From an uncultured Bacteroidales bacterium (GTDB lineage Bacteria; Bacteroidota; Bacteroidia; Bacteroidales; P3), in the NCBI GenBank assembly GCA_900316515.1, contig ONDE01000019.1, positions 1-49,973 of the forward strand: a stretch of 49,973 nt of DNA, written 5' to 3'. Below, one piece after another: positions 7,802-15,635 of the stretch (its first letter is position 1; the number at the start of each line of letters is the position of its first letter). A program made the translations under genes and the position numbers. Below the pieces are notes generated by a model, which ran no database searches, had not been told where the DNA came from, and saw only the letters and a program-made list of their open reading frames with translations.

Positions 7802-9082
7802 ATGGCAAAGTATGAAGTTAGAGACGGAGTGGGAATTATTCCCGCGGGGACAACAATTATTGAAGAAAATGCCTTCAAGGATAACAAGGAACTTGTCAGT
7901 ATCGTCATCCCCGACTCGGTGACGGAGATTGAATTTGCCGCCTTCAATGGCTGCACTGGCTTGACGAGCATCGTCATCGGCAATTCGGTGACGGAGATTG
8001 GAACGTATGCTTTCAAAGACTGCTCGGGACTGGTCGACATCGTTATCCCCGACTCGGTGGCGAAAATTGGGAATGACGCCTTCTATGGCTGTTCAGGCTT
8101 GGCCTCCATCAAAGTGTCAGAAGGCAATAAGACATACGATTCACGCGACAACTGCAATGCCGTTATTGAAACTGCAACTAACAAACTAGTAACGGGTTGT
8201 GCCACAACCATCATCCCCGACTCGGTGACGGAGATTGAGAAGTCTGCCTTTAACCGCCGCTGGGGCTTGAAGAGCATCGTCGTCCCAGACTCGGTGGAGA
8301 AGATTGGAGAGAGAGTTTTCGATGGTTGCACAGGCCTGACCAGCATCAAAGTGGCCGAGGGAAATAAGAAATACGATTCACGCAACGACTGCAATGCCAT
8401 CATTGAAACTGCGACAAACAAATTGATAGTGGGTAGCGCTAATACCGTCATTCCCGACTCGGTGACTGAGATTGGTGCGGAAGCTTTTTATGGTCGCCCG
8501 GGACTGATGAGCATTGTCATTCCTGACTCGGTGACAATGATTGGAAAGAATGCCTTCTATGAATGTACAGGCCTGACGAGTGTTGTTGTCGGCAACTCGG
8601 TGACGGAGATTGGGAAGTATGCCTTCTATGACTGTAAGAGCTTGACAAGTGTCGCCATCGGCAACTCGGTGACGATGATTGGGGAGTATGCCTTCCACTT
8701 CTGCACAAGCCTGACGAGCGTTGTTATTCCTGACTCGGTGACGGAGATTGGAAAAAGTGCCTTCAATACCTCGGGACTCTGTGAGGTTACCATTCCAAAA
8801 TCGGTGAAGAAAATTGGCTACGGTGCTTTCCGATATTGTGAGGGATTGAATGCCATCACCCTTCTGTGTCCTATCAACATCACCGACATTATTGTGGAAA
8901 GCTCCACACTGGAAACCCTCACGCTAGGGGTTGGCATAAAAAAGATCGATGATGGGGGCATCTCTAATGTGAAGACCATCAATGTCCCCGCCAAGAAGGC
9001 TGACTACTACAAGCAGCGCCTGCCGGAGAAGCTGCATGGACTTATCGTGGAATTGCCCACCGAGAAAAAGACAAAGAAATAA
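7802..9082 (+). CDS. LRR_5 (BspA-like) repeat protein, 426 aa
   Basis: The N-terminal cap is MAKYEVRDGVGIIPAGT, followed by about thirteen LRR_5 repeats of ~23 residues with the pattern IPDSVTEIGxxAFxGCxGL. Two copies of a longer insertion (KTYDSRDNCNAVIETATNKL and a close variant) interrupt the array, as in other LRR_5 proteins. The C-terminal cap reads VPAKKADYYKQRLPEKL then GLIVELP and a Lys-rich tail. There is no signal peptide or anchor, so the protein is probably cytosolic. The DNA repeats are very similar (recurring GACTCGGTGACGGAGATTG), which should promote unequal recombination and change in repeat number. Likely a protein-binding scaffold; the partner is unknown. Confidence 0.85.
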   Translation: MAKYEVRDGVGIIPAGTTIIEENAFKDNKELVSIVIPDSVTEIEFAAFNGCTGLTSIVIGNSVTEIGTYAFKDCSGLVDIVIPDSVAKIGNDAFYGCSGLASIKVSEGNKTYDSRDNCNAVIETATNKLVTGCATTIIPDSVTEIEKSAFNRRWGLKSIVVPDSVEKIGERVFDGCTGLTSIKVAEGNKKYDSRNDCNAIIETATNKLIVGSANTVIPDSVTEIGAEAFYGRPGLMSIVIPDSVTMIGKNAFYECTGLTSVVVGNSVTEIGKYAFYDCKSLTSVAIGNSVTMIGEYAFHFCTSLTSVVIPDSVTEIGKSAFNTSGLCEVTIPKSVKKIGYGAFRYCEGLNAITLLCPINITDIIVESSTLETLTLGVGIKKIDDGGISNVKTINVPAKKADYYKQRLPEKLHGLIVELPTEKKTKK

Positions 9083-9126
9083 GAATCTGCACTTAAAAAA
9101 GCGAGAAACCTTTAAACATTACATAG

Positions 9127-9151
9127 AACCTCACGATGTATTGGGAATCGT
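9127..9151 (+). promoter_or_regulatory. Leader element copy 3 (before the 9161 gene)
   Basis: Third copy of the AACCTCACGATGTA, GG, ATCGT element. It ends 9 bases before the ATG at 9161. The genes behind the three copies are unrelated in sequence. Confidence 0.75.
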
Positions 9152-9160
9152 AATTGCAGC

Positions 9161-9448
9161 ATGGTTACAATAGACTACCTGAAACAATTGAATATCGTTG
9201 CTGATTGGTGCTACGAGGGTGGTGATGATGATTTGAATACGGATTTTTTTACACTCGGAGAGGTATTTGACGAAGAGAGAATCTTGAAATATCTCAACCC
9301 AGAAGAAGTGGATTTGGAAGATGAATTCGGTCTTGATGATTTCCAATGTTGTCTACAGGATTTACTTCAGAGCGAATGGGGCGAGAATACGGAGATAAAG
9401 ACTCTCTGTGTTAAAGATAATACGAATAAAGTACTGATTGAATATTAA
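9161..9448 (+). CDS. Small acidic protein, 95 aa
   Basis: I do not recognise it. The protein is strongly acidic (runs such as EGGDDDLNTD and NPEEVDLEDEF), soluble, and has a central helical part. It lies between two LRR_5 genes, with its stop 10 bases before the ATG at 9459, so it is probably co-transcribed with that gene. Its size and charge would suit an inhibitor or immunity-like partner, but nothing in the sequence proves that. Confidence 0.6.
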   Translation: MVTIDYLKQLNIVADWCYEGGDDDLNTDFFTLGEVFDEERILKYLNPEEVDLEDEFGLDDFQCCLQDLLQSEWGENTEIKTLCVKDNTNKVLIEY

Positions 9449-9458
9449 TTAAAGAACT

Positions 9459-10283
9459 ATGGCGGGTTATGAAGTTAAAAATGGGATAGGCATCATCCCA
9501 GAGGGGACAACCAGCATGTCCTCATGTGCATTTAGTGCAAAAATAAATGACAATGCATTAGAGCTGCAATCCGTTTGCATCCCTGATTCTGTGCAAGAGG
9601 TTGGACCTCTGGCATTTGAAGGGTGCAAGAATTTGACAAAGGTTGAGTTTCCCGATACTGTAAAAATAATCTGGGGAAGTGTGTTTAAATACTGTGAAAA
9701 GCTACCCGAAATCAAGCTTCCCAAGGGACTTGAAAAAATAAGCGATGACACTTTCAATGGTTGCAGTTCACTGAAAAGCGTAGAGATTCCTGAAACCGTA
9801 AAACGCATAGGTGACCACGCGTTTGCTTCATGCAAATCACTGACAGCTGTCGCCATTCCAGAAGGAGTTACGGAAATTGGTAATGGTGCTTTTGCAATGA
9901 CAGGACTCACCTCGGTCATTTTGCCTTCAGCATTAACTAAACTTGGAGCAAGTGCCTTCTGTAACACAGAAATATCGGCAGTTGAAATTCCAGCAGGAGT
10001 AAAGAAAATAGATTTCTGCACTTTTGCCAGTTGTGCTAAACTGAAAACTGTCGTTTTGAACGGTCCGAGTAATATCGGTGTAAACGCATTTGAGAAGTGT
10101 CCATTACTTGAAACGGTAACCCTTCCTGCGGGTATCAAGGACATTGGCTATGATGTCTTCAAGGGCTGTACGTCCCTGAAGACCATCAATGTTCCCGCCA
10201 AGAAGGCCGAATACTACAAAAAACGTCTGCCGGAGGAACTGCACAGTCTCATCGTGGAGCTGCCTGCCGAAAAGAAAAAGTAA
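9459..10283 (+). CDS. LRR_5 (BspA-like) repeat protein, 274 aa
   Basis: It starts with the family cap MAGYEVKNGIGIIPEGT and continues with about eight LRR_5 repeats (VCIPDSVQEVGPLAFEGC and similar). It ends with the C-cap VPAKKAEYYKKRLPEEL and LIVELPAEKKK. Repeats are more diverged than those of 7802, and the DNA is more AT-rich, so the two are not a recent duplication. No signal peptide. It closes an apparent transcription unit ended by the strong terminator at 10305. Confidence 0.85.
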   Translation: MAGYEVKNGIGIIPEGTTSMSSCAFSAKINDNALELQSVCIPDSVQEVGPLAFEGCKNLTKVEFPDTVKIIWGSVFKYCEKLPEIKLPKGLEKISDDTFNGCSSLKSVEIPETVKRIGDHAFASCKSLTAVAIPEGVTEIGNGAFAMTGLTSVILPSALTKLGASAFCNTEISAVEIPAGVKKIDFCTFASCAKLKTVVLNGPSNIGVNAFEKCPLLETVTLPAGIKDIGYDVFKGCTSLKTINVPAKKAEYYKKRLPEELHSLIVELPAEKKK

Positions 10284-10304
10284 GAATCTTCGGTTACCCA
10301 ACAA

Positions 10305-10346
10305 AAAGCCCGCCGAGCAGCCGACTGCTCGGCGGGCTTTGTTTTT
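10305..10346 (+). terminator. Intrinsic terminator after the 9459 gene
   Basis: A 16-bp perfect stem (AAAGCCCGCCGAGCAG at 10305-10320 with its complement at 10325-10340), a CCGA loop and then TTTGTTTTT. It is the strongest terminator in the accessory region and separates the 9459 gene from the ATPase. Confidence 0.95.
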
Positions 10347-10453
10347 GCCGAAAGAGGAGCCTCTCGGGTAATATAAAGTTAAAAACTGTTAATGCCTTGA
10401 AGTTTTGGGCATTCGTCACTATTTATATAGAGAAAAGCCAAAAATCAAGCATT

Positions 10454-12151
10454 ATGGAAAAGCCAAAAGTCACCAACAACAGCCACCACTCAAGCAACCA
10501 CGCAATCACGCAATCACGCAATCGCTTTACTCTCCTCTCCGCCATCGAGCGCGTGGTCGAAGGCGCCAAAGACTCGCAGCTGTGCAACCAGTTCTTCATC
10601 AACTGCAAGGCGGAGCTGAAGTTCCTCGCCGACAGCTACGGCATCACACCCCGTCAGGCGGCCCTCTTCTGCGCCTGTATGGAGAGAGGTCCCCGCCGCA
10701 TCGACTTCGATGACCTGGCCTCGTTCCTTGACCTCAACACCATCCGCATCCTCAGCTACGGCAGCGACATCGACGCCCTCGTTCACCGCCGCCTGCTGCG
10801 CTACCGCGACGCCAGCGACGAAGACTCTTTCGACGTGCCTCCCATAGTTGTCAAGTCACTCAAGCACAACGAGGTGTACCAGCTGCCCAAACGCACGGGA
10901 CTCGACGCCGGCAGCATGCTGGAATACATGAATATGTGGTTCGAAGACCTCAACGACGATGCCGTCTCGCCCCGCGAGCTGCTGGACGAGATGACGGCTA
11001 TGATTGAGGAGAACCCGCAGGTGGCCCTCGCGCAGAAAATCGGTGCGCTCCACCTCTGTGACGAGGATCTGCTGCTGCTGCTCTTCTTCTGCCACAAGCT
11101 CATCAACGACAACGACAACGACATCCGCTTCGGCCAGCTGGAGGACCTCTTCTTCGACAAAGCCGACCTCAACCGCGCCAAAGGCAACCTGCGCCGAGGT
11201 GACCACCGGTTGATGCAGAACAAGCTGATAGAGCACATCTGTGTTGAAGGTATTGCCGACAACACGCGCTACAAGCTCACCGAAGAGGCCAAGCGCGAGC
11301 TGCTGGGCGAGTTCAATATCGGCGGCGCCGACGAGAAACTCGCCGATGTGCTGCTGCCCGAGGGGCTCGCTGCCAAAGAGCTATTCTTCAGCGAAAACGT
11401 TGGCCGTCAGGTCGAGGAGCTGACCTCGCTGCTGGGAGTGGAGCAGTACAAGGAGATTCACAAGCGCATGGAGCAGCGGGGCTTCCGTCAGGGGTTCACC
11501 TGCCTCTTTCACGGAGGACCGGGAACGGGCAAGACCGAGACGGTGTACCAGCTGGCGCGCCGCACGGGGCGTCAGGTGATGGTGGTCGATGTGCCGCAGA
11601 TCAAGAGCAAGTGGGTCGGCGAGAGCGAGAAGAACATCAAAGCCCTCTTCGACCGCTACCGTGCGCTGGTGAAGAAATTCGACGTTGCCCCTATCCTACT
11701 CTTCAACGAAGCCGACGCCATCATCGGCATCCGCAAGCAGGGGGCGCAGAACGCCGTTGACAAGATGGAGAACACGATCCAGAACATCATCCTGCAGGAG
11801 ATGGAGACCTTGGACGGCATCCTTATCGCCACCACCAACCTGACGGAGAACCTCGACAGCGCTTTCGAGCGCCGCTTCCTTTACAAGATACGCTTTGAGA
11901 AGCCCGATGCAACGGTACGCTCAAAAATCTGGCAGGCGATGATTCCCGAGCTGCCGGAAGCGGTAACAGCAAGCCTTGCCGAGAAGTTCGACTTCAGCGG
12001 TGGCCAGATAGAGAACATCGCCCGCAAGTATGCTGTCAGCTGCATACTGCATGGCGAGAGCGCCGACGCAGGGCGGGCTTTGGAGGAGTTGTGTGCCAAC
12101 GAGCGCATTGACAGTCACCGCAGCGAGCGGAGAATAGGTTTTGCAAAATAA
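10454..12151 (+). CDS. AAA+ ATPase with N-terminal helical domain
   Basis: I use ATG 10454 (565 aa); the frame could open earlier at TTG 10397 with no support. Residues ~30-330 form a mostly helical N-terminal region. The AAA+ module has Walker A GGPGTGKT at 354-361 and a Walker B-like segment LLFNEAD whose usual Asp is Asn418, with the catalytic Glu kept at 419. Sensor-like TTN and the basic stretch FERRF follow. It resembles single-ring FtsH/Cdc48-type remodelling ATPases, but no protease domain is present. Residues ~7-24 are Ser/His/Gln-rich and come from a CAATCACG repeat that elsewhere is intergenic. A relic of a paralogue's C-terminus lies at 1496. It probably remodels a partner made by the following genes. 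Confidence 0.85.
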   Translation: MEKPKVTNNSHHSSNHAITQSRNRFTLLSAIERVVEGAKDSQLCNQFFINCKAELKFLADSYGITPRQAALFCACMERGPRRIDFDDLASFLDLNTIRILSYGSDIDALVHRRLLRYRDASDEDSFDVPPIVVKSLKHNEVYQLPKRTGLDAGSMLEYMNMWFEDLNDDAVSPRELLDEMTAMIEENPQVALAQKIGALHLCDEDLLLLLFFCHKLINDNDNDIRFGQLEDLFFDKADLNRAKGNLRRGDHRLMQNKLIEHICVEGIADNTRYKLTEEAKRELLGEFNIGGADEKLADVLLPEGLAAKELFFSENVGRQVEELTSLLGVEQYKEIHKRMEQRGFRQGFTCLFHGGPGTGKTETVYQLARRTGRQVMVVDVPQIKSKWVGESEKNIKALFDRYRALVKKFDVAPILLFNEADAIIGIRKQGAQNAVDKMENTIQNIILQEMETLDGILIATTNLTENLDSAFERRFLYKIRFEKPDATVRSKIWQAMIPELPEAVTASLAEKFDFSGGQIENIARKYAVSCILHGESADAGRALEELCANERIDSHRSERRIGFAK

Positions 12152-12357
12152 AAAACATTCAAGTGGTAATGCGCATTCAACAAAATGCTTTAAAGTGTTT
12201 GTATGTGTAAAATTGCACATGACAATCCGAATAACGTTCCTCTGGAGTCGGGCAGGGGGGAAGTTCGATTTTTTTAGTGGACACCGACGATTTTTGCCTG
12301 TAGAAGGCGTTGGCGATGTTTTTTTGTTGTCTGTAAAACAATGTTTTGCAATTTTTA

Positions 12358-12389
12358 TTTGGAATTTTTAATAATATTCCATAAATTTG
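12358..12389 (+). promoter_or_regulatory. Promoter for the 12416 gene
   Basis: TTTG at 12358-12361 and -7 box TAAATTTG at 12382-12389, with 20 bases between. The 264-base gap after the ATPase holds nothing else I can name. Confidence 0.7.
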
Positions 12390-12415
12390 CACATCTGTTT
12401 TTGAAGCCTGAAAGT

Positions 12416-12757
12416 ATGAGATACGAAGCCACATCGACAGAGGCTGCCTTGGCTGCCAACGGGCGTATCGCCGACGCTGTCACCCCTTGGCATCTTATTG
12501 TGGACACCGATGCCGAGACGGTCACCGTGCGCAAGCGCAACAAATATCTGATTGGCGTGGATGAGGAGGTGCTTTCGTTCCGTTTTATCCGCAATATCCG
12601 CATCGACACCCACCTCATCGGTGCCGACATCACGATACAGGCGGTAGGAGGCTCGGTGACGGCCTACTGTCTGAGCAAGAGCGACTGCAAGCGCATCAAG
12701 CAGATGCTTATGGAATACAACGGCTCGCAGAAAGAGCGAGAAGGATTTTTGATATAA
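12416..12757 (+). CDS. Small PH-like domain protein, 113 aa
   Basis: ATG 12416 follows the promoter; the longer frame from 12341 runs through the promoter and is rejected. Residues ~25-95 show a strand pattern and a final helix (LSKSDCKRIKQMLMEY) like bacterial pleckstrin-homology-like domains, but the match is by eye only. No signal peptide. The last residues (QKEREGFLI) and the DNA behind them are duplicated at 23948-24030, where the rest of the gene is missing. Confidence 0.65.
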   Translation: MRYEATSTEAALAANGRIADAVTPWHLIVDTDAETVTVRKRNKYLIGVDEEVLSFRFIRNIRIDTHLIGADITIQAVGGSVTAYCLSKSDCKRIKQMLMEYNGSQKEREGFLI

Positions 12758-12808
12758 AAAAAGGCGTTTTAACATTTAAGTCGAAAATAAAACGTATATT
12801 TGCGCATC
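12724..12808 (+). repeat. Gene tail plus promoter, copy 1
   Basis: The last codons of the 12416 gene, its stop, a spacer and the -7 box TATATTTG (12795-12802) of the 12824 gene. The same ~83 bases recur at 23948-24030 at about 90% identity, by hand count. Confidence 0.85.
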
Positions 12809-12823
12809 TAATAATACAAAAAT

Positions 12824-13420
12824 ATGGCAAAAGAACTGACATTCACCCTTGGAGGCACCGACTATGCGGCGGTGCCTGTGAAGCTGGAACGAAAGAAAAT
12901 CTACGGCTGGACAGATCTTGTGGCTACCACCAAGGATGGCGAAGTATGTGCGTCGGCCTACCTCTCGCCCGACGACGCGCTCATTATCCCCTCTGGCGGC
13001 TTGAAGCAGGGTACCGTAGACGACAAAGGCTGCTGGGTGGAGAAGAGCACCCTGACGGCCTATGGCGAGGACGGCAAGCCGCTGCCCCTGCAGCCGTCGG
13101 CCTTCGACGCCCCGATAGCGCTCGCGGCCACCGCCACCATCGATGAGTTCCTCGACAACGACTGGGAGTCGGTATACCAGATTATGAATGCCGACCTTGC
13201 GGCGGCTGTGGGTGACAAGATATACAAGTTCGAGTTCAGCTATCGTGGTGGAGTGAACCACAACGACGCTTACCTGGTCAACACGCCCGCGGGATTGTTC
13301 CTCTTCGCCGGCGACAAACAGGAGTTCCCGCTGGTGTCGCTGAAAGAGGAAACCACCATCGATGACAACGAGGAGGAACCCGCAGAGGAGATCGACGAGC
13401 TGGATTTCAGTATGTTCTAA
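12824..13420 (+). CDS. Hypothetical protein, 198 aa, first gene of the ligase operon
   Basis: I do not recognise a named family. The protein is soluble and beta-rich in its first ~100 residues (ELTFTLGGTDYAAVPVKL), followed by a mixed part and a very acidic C-terminal tail (NEEEPAEEIDELDFSMF). An acidic tail ending in hydrophobic residues is often a docking peptide. It is followed closely by 13468 and the ligase-like gene 14255 on the same strand. The promoter is the TATATTTG at 12795. The spacer after it carries a TTAAGTAG repeat word. Confidence 0.65.
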   Translation: MAKELTFTLGGTDYAAVPVKLERKKIYGWTDLVATTKDGEVCASAYLSPDDALIIPSGGLKQGTVDDKGCWVEKSTLTAYGEDGKPLPLQPSAFDAPIALAATATIDEFLDNDWESVYQIMNADLAAAVGDKIYKFEFSYRGGVNHNDAYLVNTPAGLFLFAGDKQEFPLVSLKEETTIDDNEEEPAEEIDELDFSMF

Positions 13421-13467
13421 TCTCAGTAGTTAAGGAGACAGAAGTTAAGTAGTTAAGTAGAAAAAGT

Positions 13468-14169
13468 ATGAGAAAAATAAATCTTTCCAATGACAGCAAG
13501 CGCGATGCGGAGGTGGCTTTTGGAACCACCTTCAGTCGCAGATCGCCCATATATAAAACAGCCGACGGGCAGCGCAGCCAGTCGGAGCGCCGTGTGAAAG
13601 CCACGATGGCCACCGATACCGATGCCCTTGTGGCGAAGTATGGCGACGGATTGGCCGACGCCCTTGTCGCCAGCGACCCCGAAGTGGATATGGAGCAGTT
13701 CGGCCTGAAGGTCGAGGGTCTCAAGAAAGTCTACCTCACGCAGAAGGGCAAGGTAGCCTATGGTGTGAGCCTCAACGAGCATATCATGCTGCCCGACGGC
13801 ACCGAGAAGGAGGTGCGTCCCGAGAGCAGCACCAATGCCAACATAGCCCTCGACGGGATGCCCATACGTTGGACGGGCAAGATGATACCGCGCGACAAAG
13901 CCATGCGTATGTTCATGTTCGCCAAGAGTTACCAGGTGCAGCACGTCAACGGCCTCACCTACGACTTCCTCTACGATATGGCCAAGAAGCTTGCCGAAGC
14001 CGACTCGATGATGCTCGTAGGCGGCGGTCCCAAGGGTGTGGCGCCGCTGGTGATGGCCGCCAACGGCACCCCTTACCGCGCCTTCCTCGAAGGCCGCGTG
14101 GACGGCGACAAATATGCGCTGATACTGCGACTCACCAATATGGAATTGAAAGCAATAGAGAATGCGTGA
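13468..14169 (+). CDS. Conserved hypothetical protein, 233 aa
   Basis: No named domain recognised. The C-terminal half looks like a well-folded enzyme or structural domain: GLTYDFLYDMAKKLAE, then GGGPKGVAPL, then YRAFLEGRVDGDKYALIL. I have the impression that this last block occurs with ligase-like genes in other bacteria, but I cannot verify it. The gene ends inside a dispersed repeat: the final Asn-Ala and the TGA are the first bases of the 14161-14248 element. It lies between 12824 and the ligase, so the three are likely one operon. Confidence 0.65.
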   Translation: MRKINLSNDSKRDAEVAFGTTFSRRSPIYKTADGQRSQSERRVKATMATDTDALVAKYGDGLADALVASDPEVDMEQFGLKVEGLKKVYLTQKGKVAYGVSLNEHIMLPDGTEKEVRPESSTNANIALDGMPIRWTGKMIPRDKAMRMFMFAKSYQVQHVNGLTYDFLYDMAKKLAEADSMMLVGGGPKGVAPLVMAANGTPYRAFLEGRVDGDKYALILRLTNMELKAIENA

Positions 14170-14248
14170 ATGTGTAAATGTGTGAATGCGTAAGTCGCTT
14201 GCGCAATCAAATACTGACACATTAACGAATTAACACAATAACACATTC
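14161..14248. repeat. Imperfect palindromic intergenic repeat
   Basis: The left arm is made of AATGTGTAAATG and GAATGCGTAAGT words, the right arm of ACTGACACATTAACG and ACACAATAACACATTC words; the arms are roughly complementary. A homologous copy is translated inside the glycosyltransferase at 43976-44059, and arm-like fragments occur at 38911-38950, 10473-10523 and 16870-16905. Confidence 0.75.
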
Positions 14249-14254
14249 AAGATT

Positions 14255-15604
14255 ATGAAACAAACAGCCATAGATTACAAGAAGAACATCGCTGGACGCT
14301 TTGTGCTGGTGGAGGGCGCCAAGTTGAAGCAGCGCGTGGAGGGCGAGAAGATATGCGTCACCCGCAAGATTGACGGACACCTGCAACTTCTTTTCTGGAA
14401 GGATGGCAAAGTGACTATGCTCAACAGCAGCGGCAACGAGAAAGCCGATGACCTGAAATGCCTCGATGCCTTCGCAGAGGCAATGAAGAAGGCGGGATTG
14501 AAGAGTGCCGTTGTTGCCGCCGAGCTGTATATGCCGCGCGAGGGCGGCCGTCCGCGTTGCGGCGACGTTCCCGCCGCGCTAGACGACAACGCCAAGAAGG
14601 CCCAACTGCGTTTGGCTCCTTTCGACATCGTGGAGATAGACGGCGAGGCGTGGAAGCCCGCCCACTATGCCGACACGCACAAGCGTCTCACAGAGCTCTT
14701 CGCTGACGAGATGGTGAAGCCTGTGGAGATGAAGACCGTCGCCTCGGTCGACGAAGTGCAGGAGGTCTACGACCAGTGGGTCGTGGAAGAAGGCGCCGAA
14801 GGACTGGTAGTGCACAGCGAGAGTCCTATGGTGTGGAAGGTAAAGCCGCGCCACACCATTGACGCCGCAGTCATTGGCTACACCACTGGTGTCGACGGCA
14901 TCAGGGATTTGTTGTTTGCCGTACGCCATCCTGAAGGTGACTATCAGATGTGGGGACGCGGCAGCAACGGCATGAGCGACGACTACCGCCGCCAGATGGC
15001 CGAGCGTCTCTCGGCGATGCATGTGGAGTCGCAGTATGTGCTCAGCGATTCGCGCGGCATCGCCTATCAGATGGTGCGTCCCGAAATAGTATTCGAGGTC
15101 AGTGTGCTGGAACTCGTGGCTCGCAAGAATGACGACACGATAAATCGCAACCCGCTGCTCAAATTCGACGACCAGCAGGGCTGGCTGCTGCAAGGCATTG
15201 TTTCGGGTGTGTCGGCATTGGGGCTCACCGTTGTGCAGGAGCGCAAGGACAAGAAACCCACCGAGAGCGACATCCGCGTCAGCCAGCTGACCGACATCTG
15301 CCCCTTCGAAGAGACGGCTGCGGCAGGCGGAGCGATGGAGAAGAGCACCCTATTGGAGCGCAAGGTGTACAAGAAGGTGAGTGGCGAGAAGGTGATGCTC
15401 CACAAGTTCCTGTTGTGGAAGACCAATAAGGAGCAGAGCGGCCGCTATCCTGCCTATGTTGTCTACCATACCGACTATAGCAGTGGCCGCAAAGACCTGC
15501 TGAAGCGCGATATGCTCTACACCAGCGACGAGCAGCAGGCCCGCGAGATGCTCGCCGCCGAGATCGCCGACAACGTCAAAAAAGGCTGGGAAGAGGTGGC
15601 GTAA
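14255..15604 (+). CDS. ATP-dependent DNA/RNA ligase-like nucleotidyltransferase
   Basis: The 449-residue protein carries the motifs of covalent nucleotidyltransferases in order: motif I KIDG at 38-41 (Lys38 would be adenylated), an Asn-Ser-Ser-Gly segment at 57-60, a motif III-like AELY with Glu90, motif IV EGLVV from 182 and motif V WKVKP at 194-198. An OB-like part probably follows to ~330, then an extra C-terminal domain (~345-449) rich in Lys. All catalytic residues seem intact, so it should seal nicked nucleic acid with ATP. It is not the replicative NAD+ ligase. DNA or RNA substrate cannot be told. It is the third gene of an operon with 12824 and 13468, followed by an LRR_5 fusion gene. 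Confidence 0.8.
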   Translation: MKQTAIDYKKNIAGRFVLVEGAKLKQRVEGEKICVTRKIDGHLQLLFWKDGKVTMLNSSGNEKADDLKCLDAFAEAMKKAGLKSAVVAAELYMPREGGRPRCGDVPAALDDNAKKAQLRLAPFDIVEIDGEAWKPAHYADTHKRLTELFADEMVKPVEMKTVASVDEVQEVYDQWVVEEGAEGLVVHSESPMVWKVKPRHTIDAAVIGYTTGVDGIRDLLFAVRHPEGDYQMWGRGSNGMSDDYRRQMAERLSAMHVESQYVLSDSRGIAYQMVRPEIVFEVSVLELVARKNDDTINRNPLLKFDDQQGWLLQGIVSGVSALGLTVVQERKDKKPTESDIRVSQLTDICPFEETAAAGGAMEKSTLLERKVYKKVSGEKVMLHKFLLWKTNKEQSGRYPAYVVYHTDYSSGRKDLLKRDMLYTSDEQQAREMLAAEIADNVKKGWEEVA

Positions 15605-15635
15605 ATGTTAATGGATATAGTAATAACAAAATATC

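Noticed and set aside
7802..9082. Possible diversity-generating retroelement target in the LRR_5 gene
   Set aside because: No reverse transcriptase, template repeat or adenine-specific variation is visible; the sequence repeats are ordinary LRR coding repeats.
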